A stretch of DNA of 64,000 bases from Methanoregulaceae archaeon UBA467 (GTDB taxonomy: Archaea; Halobacteriota; Methanomicrobia; Methanomicrobiales; Methanospirillaceae), in assembly GCA_002503825.1 (NCBI GenBank), contig DASP01000014.1:62001-126000 (forward strand). Direction: 5' to 3'. Every line of letters begins with the position of its first letter. Position 1 is the stretch's first letter. Shown one piece after another: positions 8,805-16,593 of the stretch. The position numbers were made by a program, and so were the translations under genes. Under the pieces are notes generated by a model. That model did not search any database and had not been told where the DNA came from. It saw only the letters and a list, made by a program, of their open reading frames with translations.

Positions 8805-11800
8805 ATGTCGTCAACAAAACGCCAGCGTGAAGCCATTACCACCCACGACAGGAGCATGGTGGTCACGGCCGGTGCAGGTACCGGTAAAACCTACGTCCTT
8901 GTCAGGAAATATCTCAACCTGATCGAAATAAAAGGTGTCACCGTCCCTGAAATCCTTGCCCTGACCTTTACCGAGAAGGCTGCCGCAGAGATGAAAGAAC
9001 GGATCAGAAGAGAGATCAATAACCAAAAAGGCCCTGCCTGGGAAAAAGCGGCTGAAGATTTCATGCTCGCCCCGGTCCAGACATTTCATTCGTTCTGTGC
9101 ACAGGTGTTACGGGAATTTCCCATTGAAACCGGCCTTGACCCGGGATTTTCCGTAATTGATGAACAGCAGCTCTCATGGATACACGCAACTGCATTTGAG
9201 ACTCTCATCCACACGCCGCAGGACGACGAGATCAATTACGCAACCGTCCAGGTCCTTTCGGTTGTTGAGCCGTCGGTACTGAGGCAGATGCTCGCTGCCA
9301 TGTATGTCAGGCGTGAGCAGTACAACAGGTTTTTCGAACTTTTTCAATCTGATGAAGAAGCAATCAGGGAGTTCTGGCACCAGGAGATCTGCAGGTTCAG
9401 GGATGAAGAGATCTCCCTGCTCGTAAAAGACAGGAGTTTTTCCGGACCGCTCACGATACTGTGTGAACTTGCCGGTATCTATGAGGGTACGGATGACAAA
9501 GCTGCAATCTACCTGCAGGAAGTCCGCCCCTGTCTCGAGTGCATGTCCGCAGGGTCACCGGGAAATGATTTCTGTGCCGCAGCAGTGGCATTTTTAAACA
9601 ACCGCCCCGGTAACGTGGGAAGCAAAAAAAGGTGGAATGAAGCCGACCTTGAATCATTCAGGCAGGCAAAAAGGGAATTTATTGACGTCCTCGAACGGAA
9701 AAAAACCCTTATTTCACTTTCAACCGATCCATACGACCCGCTGATTTGCGGATCAGTACGCCTCCTCCGTCACCTCTCCCCGGTCTTCCGCCGGTATCTT
9801 ACGATAGTGGCCGACGAAAAGGCCCGGGCAGGAGGGCTTGATTTTTCTGATCTCATCCTCCATGCACGGCGGCTTTTTACTACAGAGCATGAGATTGTTT
9901 CAACCCATTTTATGAAGAGATTCCGGTATATCCTCGTTGACGAGTTTCAGGATACGGATCCTGCACAGTTCGACATCGTCCTTGCCATCGCAGGCGATCT
10001 TCAGCCGACCACCGACTGCCTTTTCATTGTCGGCGACCCGAAACAATCGATATACCTCTTTCGCGAAGCTGATGTTACACGATTCAAAAAGGCACAGGGC
10101 CTTGTCCTTTCTTCCTGCGGGGGACGTGTAATCAATCTCGATACAAGTTTCCGCAGTACAAAAGAGGTGACTGGCCTGACGAACCATATCTTCTCGCGGC
10201 TTTTCGCCTCCGCAGAAAAGCCATGGGAGTTCGGTTACGAGCCAATCCTGACCTCGGATGCACGAGCCGGGCATACAGGCCGGATCGAACTGATGCTCCC
10301 TCCGAAGGGAGAGGATACACAATCAGGTCGGCGGAATGAGGCTGATATGGTGGCACGAAGGATTAAAAGCCTCGTAAACGGCAACCCTGCCGGAGTATAC
10401 GAAGACGGCACTACCCTGAGAACGGCAAAGTACGGGGATATTGCCATACTTCTTGAACAGCGGACCAATCTTCCATTATATCTTTCCGCCCTCAACCGGT
10501 ACGGGGTCCCGTATTACGTTCATGGCGGGACCGGGTTCTACGGGCGGCAGGAGATACTTGACCTCTACAGCATACTGGCATACCTGGAGAACCCGAGGAA
10601 TGACATCCACCTTGCCGGTCTCCTGCGTTCGCCTTACATGGGCATTTCAGATGCCGACCTGTTTTTTGCATCGAATGAGAAGGGGGTTTCGTTCCGTGAA
10701 AAATTTTCGAATTATACAGGGAGTAGTTCTTCGGGTTCGTGTACACGGGCACTCGGACTGCTTACCAGGTGGGAGTCTTATGCGGGCCGTTGCGGGATTG
10801 TACCGCTGATTAGGATGATACTCTCGGATTCCGGGTCATACACGCTTTACAGTGCCCTGCCCGAAGGTGCCCAGATACTTGCCAATATTGAAAAACTTGT
10901 GAGGATTGCGGCAAAAAGGGAGGAGGAGGGGCAATACAGCCTGTCATCATTCATTGCAGATATACGTCGCGCAATGGAGGAGGAAGAGCGTGAGGGGCAG
11001 GCCCCGCTCGATTCTCTTGCACGGGACTCGGTCAATATAATGACGGTCCATGCTGCAAAGGGACTTGAATTCCCTGTTGTCTTTGTCCCGGACATGGCAA
11101 TGCAGTTTCGCGAACGCTACGACCCGGTCATGATTGGCGACGACCCCCGAATGGTCGGCATTAAAGTCCCTGATCCCTCCCACCAGTTCCAGCCTGCTGC
11201 AGGTCCTGTTCTCCAGGTACTCAGGGCACTGGATGGACAAAAGGAACGGGCAGAACGAAAACGGCTCTTTTATGTCGCGATTACCCGGGCCCGTGATATC
11301 CTTGTCATGAGTGGAATACCCCCGGAAAATCCGGAAATATCATTTGATCTGGCGAAAAACAGGATAGAATGGGTCTTTTCAGCACTCGGGATAACCGGCG
11401 ACTCCCTTGCAGCAGGAAAACATATCCTCGATCCAGGAGATGAATCAGGACCGCTTGAAATGGCAATCATCTCTGATCCTGAGACTATCTCTGCAGAAAC
11501 AGGACCTGATCTTCCCGGGCCTGTCATCGTTCCTCCCGGCTGTGAAGGAATGACGGGGCATCGTTCCGGAACCCCACCTGAACCACATGGACCTGTTCTA
11601 TTTACAGAACTTACCGTATCAGATCTCGAAACTGGGATAAAGGGATCACATATAAGAACCGGAACCGGACAACCCCACCCGGTTTTGCATGATCAACGGG
11701 ACATATCCCGGACAGGGGCGATCCAGGGAACCGTCATTCATGAAGTGCTCAGGGGAAGAGATCCACATGTCGTATGCAGTGAATACGGGATGGTTGATGA

Positions 11801-12194
11801 GAAATTCCTGCTTTACTGCATGGAGACGGCCATGCATTTCAGGGAGTCTGCACTCATGCAAATGGTAAAACGCGAATTTTGTGAACTTCCGGTTTCTCTG
11901 CCTGTCGGGGATATACTCATCAGGGGAACGATCGATCGTCTTTGCGAGATGGATGATGGGTCCTGGATTCTCATCGATTACAAGAGTGACCCGGTTAATC
12001 CCGATTTTTACCATGCTGAAGAAGAACGTTATAAAATCCAGATGGCCGTGTATATGCTGGCGGCAGCACGTCTCCTGAACAAACCGGTGACCGGGTATCT
12101 TTACTTCACCACAACCAGGGAATTTCACCAGGTGCAGTTCGACGTGGATGAGGTAATTGAGAGCATCCGTACTCTATCAGGGCATCGGACATAA
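8805..12194 (+). CDS. AddA-like UvrD/Rep-family helicase-nuclease
   Basis: This 1129-residue protein has the AddA/RecB plan of an SF1 helicase followed by a PD-(D/E)XK nuclease. Motifs in order: Walker A AGAGTGKT at 22-29, DEFQDTD near 378, GDPKQSIY near 409, TVHAAKGLEFP near 746 and VAITRARD near 824. The nuclease GTIDR lies near 1041 and IDYKSD near 1058. All catalytic residues I can check are present. AGGAGGGG at 8789-8796 sits 8 bases before ATG 8805, inside the end of the AddB-like gene, so translation is coupled. Together the pair should unwind and resect double-strand ends, working beside SbcCD. Confidence 0.92.
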   Translation: MSSTKRQREAITTHDRSMVVTAGAGTGKTYVLVRKYLNLIEIKGVTVPEILALTFTEKAAAEMKERIRREINNQKGPAWEKAAEDFMLAPVQTFHSFCAQVLREFPIETGLDPGFSVIDEQQLSWIHATAFETLIHTPQDDEINYATVQVLSVVEPSVLRQMLAAMYVRREQYNRFFELFQSDEEAIREFWHQEICRFRDEEISLLVKDRSFSGPLTILCELAGIYEGTDDKAAIYLQEVRPCLECMSAGSPGNDFCAAAVAFLNNRPGNVGSKKRWNEADLESFRQAKREFIDVLERKKTLISLSTDPYDPLICGSVRLLRHLSPVFRRYLTIVADEKARAGGLDFSDLILHARRLFTTEHEIVSTHFMKRFRYILVDEFQDTDPAQFDIVLAIAGDLQPTTDCLFIVGDPKQSIYLFREADVTRFKKAQGLVLSSCGGRVINLDTSFRSTKEVTGLTNHIFSRLFASAEKPWEFGYEPILTSDARAGHTGRIELMLPPKGEDTQSGRRNEADMVARRIKSLVNGNPAGVYEDGTTLRTAKYGDIAILLEQRTNLPLYLSALNRYGVPYYVHGGTGFYGRQEILDLYSILAYLENPRNDIHLAGLLRSPYMGISDADLFFASNEKGVSFREKFSNYTGSSSSGSCTRALGLLTRWESYAGRCGIVPLIRMILSDSGSYTLYSALPEGAQILANIEKLVRIAAKREEEGQYSLSSFIADIRRAMEEEEREGQAPLDSLARDSVNIMTVHAAKGLEFPVVFVPDMAMQFRERYDPVMIGDDPRMVGIKVPDPSHQFQPAAGPVLQVLRALDGQKERAERKRLFYVAITRARDILVMSGIPPENPEISFDLAKNRIEWVFSALGITGDSLAAGKHILDPGDESGPLEMAIISDPETISAETGPDLPGPVIVPPGCEGMTGHRSGTPPEPHGPVLFTELTVSDLETGIKGSHIRTGTGQPHPVLHDQRDISRTGAIQGTVIHEVLRGRDPHVVCSEYGMVDEKFLLYCMETAMHFRESALMQMVKREFCELPVSLPVGDILIRGTIDRLCEMDDGSWILIDYKSDPVNPDFYHAEEERYKIQMAVYMLAAARLLNKPVTGYLYFTTTREFHQVQFDVDEVIESIRTLSGHRT

Positions 12195-12373
12195 GAGCTG
12201 CACACCAGCATAAAAGGGATATGATTCATCGGGTATCCTGCAAATCATAACCCATAAAAAGTTCTATTCATACAGGCGGACACGGGATAGGGCAAATACT
12301 CATTCTCCCGGCGTCATGGGAAAAGTGAGAACCAGGCCTGATACTTTTGGCACTCCATGCCCGTCCTGCCACG

Positions 12374-13222
12374 CTAACTATCCACGACAGGGGAAGTGCA
12401 GTACTCCTGCGGCTGGGTCTGCGGGTCAGTCAGGTAGTCGATGACCTTCCGGATAATTTCTTCGTTTTTCGGGAGCATGAAATGGCAGTACTGTTCCGGG
12501 TTGCCTTCGAGGGTCCGGGGGTCTGCAGGGAGGATATCAAAACCTGCACCAGGAAGAAATGAGTCCGAATGGGGAACGATCCCATCTCCGTGGTATGTCT
12601 GTTTCCAACCGCTTTCTATTGAAAATGCCCAGGTCTTGCCATGGAACCACCGGAAAAATTCAGGCGTTTGCGTGCGGTTTTCGGTGAGGAGAATTCTGTA
12701 GGGAATATCCTTTCGAAGTCCTGCAGATGCCAGTTCTTTCATCATAGCGCTGCCTGGCCTGAATTCCTGTACAATAACATCTTCGGCAGGGTCGAATCCA
12801 GGCTGTACAAAGACGCCGTGGAGTTTGCGGATTATGTCATCTCCCATGCATGAATCATTAAAGAGTTCTGCAATTGATGACCCGTTATTGGGCGGGCCAA
12901 GCCCGATTAACTGCCGTATCTCTCCTTCCATGGTGTGAGAGTTCATGACTTCAATCATGTAGCGTGCGATACAGGTACCCATACAGTGACAGACCAGGTC
13001 AACAGGCCCTCCATAGCCGGAATGATCGCGCTGTTCAGCGATATAATCCTGCAAGGCCCCCGCAATCTCGGATGTCGAAGCTCCGCTCATCACTGCATGG
13101 TCAAAACTCCAGACGGCGAGATCCTGTTCTTCCAGTCGCGATATAAGCCGTTTCCATACCCCCGGATGGCTCTTCCAGCCATGGACCAGGACCACCGGGT
13201 ACCGTTCAGCAGACACGTACAA
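12374..13222 (-). CDS. Alpha/beta hydrolase (lipase-like) with Cys at the nucleophile position
   Basis: The 282-residue protein has the alpha/beta-hydrolase pattern: beta strand and HGW at residues 14-16, then a nucleophile elbow, a possible acid in HGDGIVPHSD, and a late EQYCHFM histidine. It matches the lipase/esterase-like branch. The elbow, normally G-x-S-x-G, reads CHCMG at residues 78-82, so Cys80 replaces the usual Ser. The codon is TGT, one base from a Ser codon. It may be a thiol hydrolase, like dienelactone hydrolase, or it may be inactive. No signal peptide is evident. The gene is monocistronic and converges with the AddA-like gene. Confidence 0.75.
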   Translation of the reverse strand: MYVSAERYPVVLVHGWKSHPGVWKRLISRLEEQDLAVWSFDHAVMSGASTSEIAGALQDYIAEQRDHSGYGGPVDLVCHCMGTCIARYMIEVMNSHTMEGEIRQLIGLGPPNNGSSIAELFNDSCMGDDIIRKLHGVFVQPGFDPAEDVIVQEFRPGSAMMKELASAGLRKDIPYRILLTENRTQTPEFFRWFHGKTWAFSIESGWKQTYHGDGIVPHSDSFLPGAGFDILPADPRTLEGNPEQYCHFMLPKNEEIIRKVIDYLTDPQTQPQEYCTSPVVDS

Positions 13223-13545
13223 ATTATTTCTCCCTCAACAACCAAAGAATTTGTGAAATGGATACCCGCAGGTACATGCCTGCACACACTTTATTGAATT
13301 GTAACGGGGTCCTTTGAGAGAATGGAATTGACATGTACTCCATAAGGCGGATGTATTTTTTCATGGAGGGTCAGAACCGGTGAGACCGCATATACAGGCA
13401 CTTTATTGAACCCGTGGTTTTTATTTACCCAATAATCCTGTGGTGACCCGACTCATCGTTTTACGCGGTCGGCCCCGTGAGCATGAGATTCAGTTTGAAT
13501 AATTTTTAAATATCAGCCGCCAACACATTTCCATGGAAGTGAAGA
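13223..13545. other. Divergent intergenic region
   Basis: This gap separates the minus-strand hydrolase from the plus-strand membrane protein at 13546. Apart from promoter-like A+T-rich strings, I see no gene or repeat. Confidence 0.4.
13503..13512 (+). promoter_or_regulatory. TATA-like box for the 13546 membrane gene
   Basis: TTTTAAATAT-type sequence lies about 35 to 43 bases before ATG 13546, as expected for an archaeal promoter with a short leader. GGAAGTGAAGA just before the ATG is the probable ribosome binding site. Confidence 0.45.
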
Positions 13546-13881
13546 ATGGCATTTGACTGGGACCCGATTCTTTTTGTGAACCTTGTACTTTGTATAGCCA
13601 TCGTAATTCTTGGATATCTCTGTTATAAGAAAAGCGGCGAGACCCTCCCGCTTTATATCGGCGGGGCATTCGGGCTTTTTGGCATATCCCATGCAGCAAC
13701 GCTCATGGGACTCAAAGTACCGCTCACTATCCCGCTCATCATCATACGGACGCTTGCGTACCTGCTCATTGTCTATGCACTCTACCGTTACCTGAGATCA
13801 AGCCTTATCCAGAAGGAGACCCGGCAGGCATGGGTCGACTATTTCAAGGACGAGTCAGGGGATAACGAAAAGTCCGGCTGA
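13546..13881 (+). CDS. Small three-helix membrane protein, function unknown
   Basis: This 111-residue protein has three predicted membrane helices, at about residues 6-26, 35-54 and 58-80. A charged C-terminal tail of about 30 residues, rich in Asp, Glu and Lys, follows and is probably cytoplasmic. A TATA-like box and a GGAAG-type ribosome binding site precede ATG 13546. I do not recognise a named family. Its size and charge pattern resemble small conserved membrane proteins seen near stress genes in methanogens, but that is only an impression. It converges with the rubrerythrin-like gene and seems to stand alone. Confidence 0.7.
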   Translation: MAFDWDPILFVNLVLCIAIVILGYLCYKKSGETLPLYIGGAFGLFGISHAATLMGLKVPLTIPLIIIRTLAYLLIVYALYRYLRSSLIQKETRQAWVDYFKDESGDNEKSG

Positions 13882-13969
13882 TGGGTTGAATGGTCGCACT
13901 CTTTTTTCCGGCAGGCCGAACAGGATAGTACTTACGCGCCGGGTCGGATAAAAGAAAAAGTGAATTAAT

Positions 13970-14425
13970 TTACCAGGATTCCGGAAAGGCCATATTGACA
14001 TAGATGTCTTCGAGCCGTGCCTTGTGACCGCGTTCCATGTTGGCCAGCTGGTCAAAGACCATTCTCTGTTCAGGGTTGCTGCTCGCCTTTGCAAACTGGG
14101 TATACATCTGCATTGCTGCGAGCTCTTTTTTCATCGCAAGAACAAGCCCGTCAACCGGTTTTAATTCAGGGGTCAGTTTCGGTGTCGCTGAATCGTCAAC
14201 CACCTTGTAATCGTGGGATGCATCGAAGTGGAGCATCCTGACATCTTTTGCAAGGAATGCCTGCAGGATCTCCCTGTGGGTCTTTTCATCGGCTGCGAGC
14301 TCGTTAAACATAGTCTTTACTGCAGGTGATTTTGCCTTGTCTGCGGTGCTCTTGTAGAAAGTGTATGATTCAACTTCTTTGTCAATTGCATTTGAAATAA
14401 TTTTTCTGTATTCTTCTGCGTTCAT
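13970..14425 (-). CDS. Rubrerythrin/ferritin-like diiron protein
   Basis: The 151-residue protein is a ferritin-like four-helix bundle of the rubrerythrin group. The pairs of helices carry the expected carboxylate-histidine ligands: EVESYTFY and DEKTHREI in the first half, and KKELAAMQMYTQF and MERGHKARLE in the second. No rubredoxin-type CxxC is present, so the C-terminal iron site of classical rubrerythrin is missing. Such proteins usually reduce peroxide or store iron in anaerobes. I prefer ATG 14425. A TTG 12 bases upstream directly abuts the GGAG at 14438-14441, which leaves no room for a ribosome there. The gene appears monocistronic. Confidence 0.85.
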   Translation of the reverse strand: MNAEEYRKIISNAIDKEVESYTFYKSTADKAKSPAVKTMFNELAADEKTHREILQAFLAKDVRMLHFDASHDYKVVDDSATPKLTPELKPVDGLVLAMKKELAAMQMYTQFAKASSNPEQRMVFDQLANMERGHKARLEDIYVNMAFPESW

Positions 14426-14712
14426 AAAGGAATTCAACTCCTTTACCCCCCCAGTTGACCCTATAGATATTAAACTTTTGGTTCGTATGAACGAGAGTCC
14501 GTAAAATATGAGTTATGTTAAAACAAAATTATTACTGTCCGGAATTAACGATAGCAGAGCAATGGGGATTGTCCTGGTATCATTCTGTGCTTCACTTTGC
14601 ATACTGTTTTCATTGAAACGAAAAGGGAATTGATTTTTGAATTTTTCTGCCTGAGTTTATAATCTGTCAGAACATATCCGGGAATTCAATATAGGCTATT
14701 TTCCCGGAAGAT

Positions 14713-14980
14713 GGCTCTGTTGACACCCTCCCGCTCTCTCAATATTCCACTTCACCGCACTCCTCATCCCGACACTCCCGGGGCTGATGCCCCGCCGTAT
14801 GCGTGCGTCCCCTCATTGCGACAGGGACCGTGCGGGGTTCTTTTTAAAAAAATAACAGAATCCCAATCAACCCTGCCTGCAGACCATCCCGTAGCGGGGT
14901 GGGGCAGGGAGGGCTGCAACCCATCCCGTCAGAGAAACAGATCAAACAGGTTTTATCAAAATGAGGATGTCAACAAAGCC
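14713..14980 (+). repeat. MITE-like intergenic element, copy A
   Basis: This 268-bp element begins GGCTCTGTTGACACC and ends GTCAACAAAGCC, so its ends are inverted repeats. The flanks CGGAAGAT and CGGAAAAT match at 7 of 8 bases, like an old 8-bp target duplication. The interior shares the string ATCAACCCTGCCTGCAG and a nested hairpin (14871-14909: CCCTGCC pairs with GGCAGGG, enclosing CATCCCG and CGGGGTG) with the copies at 40102, 47100 and 53736. It encodes no convincing protein. The 105-codon open frame across it is a by-product. Confidence 0.8.
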
Positions 14981-14994
14981 CGGAAAATGAGGAA

Positions 14995-15324
14995 TTACAT
15001 TGAAATTCCATCATCACATGACGGGTAAATGGTAAATATCTGGTTAAAACCGGCAGAGACAAAAACTTCCTTTACAAAGGGCTTTAATGAACAAAGTGCC
15101 ACTTTTCCGCCAGTTTTTTTTGTATTTTTCGCTGTCGACAAAAGAACCCTGAGTCCTGCACTCGAGATATAATCCGTTCCGGAAAAGTCAAACAGGATCT
15201 TTCTTTTCCCTTCCTGTATGACCTTCTCTATCTCTTTTTCCAAATCGTATGCATTTGAGGAGTCGATCCTCTTATCGAGCATTATTACGGTAATATCGCC
15301 TTTCTGTTCCATAGAAAAAACCAT
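14995..15324 (-). CDS. STAS domain protein, anti-sigma-factor-antagonist type
   Basis: This 109-residue single STAS domain resembles SpoIIAA/RsbV. Strands and helices are as expected, and the loop DYISSAGLRVLL carries the serine that kinases phosphorylate in the family (near residue 57-58). In bacteria such proteins switch partners with a HPK-like kinase and are reset by a SpoIIE-type phosphatase. A SpoIIE phosphatase receptor is encoded at 37374 in this window and is a candidate partner by inference. ATG 15324 has GGTG a few bases upstream. A TATA-like TTTTAAAAA at 15397-15405, read on the minus strand, may be its promoter. Confidence 0.88.
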   Translation of the reverse strand: MVFSMEQKGDITVIMLDKRIDSSNAYDLEKEIEKVIQEGKRKILFDFSGTDYISSAGLRVLLSTAKNTKKTGGKVALCSLKPFVKEVFVSAGFNQIFTIYPSCDDGISM

Positions 15325-15779
15325 TCTGCACCAACCGCCTTTTCAGCCGGATTCATTCCTTCACAAGATGTTATACTTCCAGTATTTCGGCTGGGATTTT
15401 AAAAACCTTTTTTCCCGGTTTTTGCGGCAGAATACTCTGGTGCAGACAGTGTATACAGGACAGAGACCTGATCAATGCCATTGTTGTATCCGGAAAAGAC
15501 CGGGTGGTGAGAAAAAAGACTACCCCGGATTAACGCGATACACTCCCAGGCCCAGTTCCGGGAGGAAAGATCACATGCCTGAAAAGATGAGTTCAGGATG
15601 GCGGCCTGCAGCCTGCATACGACGAATCACGCTCGTATTCGGGCGAGTCGCACTAATATAACCTGTTTCACCGGATTCGAAAAACCATCCCCGGATTAAA
15701 GAAGATAACTTCAAATGTGATGAAAATCCACTTCCGTATACTGTTCAGGTGGCAGGAACGATCAAGGTGGATGAACAGA
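15325..15779. other. Intergenic region between STAS and HD genes
   Basis: This divergent gap holds the probable minus-strand TATA-like box of the STAS gene at 15397-15405. Open frames across it have no recognisable features. The upstream part of the HD gene frame (GTG 15717, ATG 15720, ATG 15771) lies here and is judged non-coding. Confidence 0.4.
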
Positions 15780-16346
15780 ATGGATACTGCGTTTCTCTAT
15801 GCAATTAAAAAAGCGGCAGATATGGCAGCAAAGGCTCATCAGGGCCAGTACCGCGATGACGGGCAGACCCCATATATTGTGCATCCTGCACGTGTGGCAA
15901 TGCTTGTAGCCCTCTTTGGAGGGGATCACCGTGCAGTTATTACTGCATGGCTGCATGATCTGCTTGAGGAGTGTCCCGGCCGGAAGGGCGAACTCTTTCT
16001 CCAGCAGGCACTTGCGACACCTTCACTTCCGGCAGATGACCGGAAGATAATCTGTGATATGATACGTTCCCTTACAAAAGATGAAGATGTCCCTGATGAA
16101 CAGCGCCTGCAGGACTCTCTCGCCAGAATCATCTCCGCACCATCCGGAGCGACACTGGTAAAATTATGCGACCGGCTGGATAATCTCACCGATCTTACTG
16201 ACAGCAGCAAGAATCCGGACAATTATATTTCCTCGACCAACAACCTCATCGGATTTCTCTCAAAACGGGCTTCAGACCTGGGATACCAGGAACCACTCTT
16301 TCTAATCATGGAAATGGCAGGCAGGTATACAGAGCGGGATACCTGA
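15780..16346 (+). CDS. HD-domain phosphohydrolase, RelA/SpoT-hydrolase-like
   Basis: The 188-residue protein looks like the HD hydrolase half of RelA/SpoT (the MESH1 type). It has AKAHQGQYRDDGQTPYIVHP, then the HD pair at residues 59-60 in WLHDLLEE, then KLCDRLDNLTDL, which supplies the further metal ligand. The bacterial enzymes hydrolyse (p)ppGpp. No synthetase domain is attached, so the substrate here is unknown. I chose ATG 15780 because AAGGTGG at 15764-15770 lies 9 bases upstream. Starts at 15717, 15720 or 15771 would add up to 21 residues of basic, unconserved-looking sequence. Confidence 0.82.
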   Translation: MDTAFLYAIKKAADMAAKAHQGQYRDDGQTPYIVHPARVAMLVALFGGDHRAVITAWLHDLLEECPGRKGELFLQQALATPSLPADDRKIICDMIRSLTKDEDVPDEQRLQDSLARIISAPSGATLVKLCDRLDNLTDLTDSSKNPDNYISSTNNLIGFLSKRASDLGYQEPLFLIMEMAGRYTERDT

Positions 16347-16593
16347 ATAAACTATTAAAATCCGCTTTATCCCCTTCATGTCACGATAAAGAAAATACCG
16401 GTATATCATCCGGTTCCGCACATTTCACCAGGCATTTTTTCAAAAGAAATAAAAACTTTACCACAAATCCGGTGCTCTTCAGGAAGGCGCAAAAAAATTA
16501 TTCAGACTTATTACCGCCACATATATCTGTAACTCTTATATTCCGGATATTCCCGGGGATCACTAAAATTCATCGCCGAAGTGGAACCGGGAA

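Noticed and set aside
14711..15028. 105-codon plus-strand open frame across MITE-like copy A
   Set aside because: It crosses the inverted repeats and the hairpin of a repeat and shows no protein pattern; the equivalent frame is broken in copy B.
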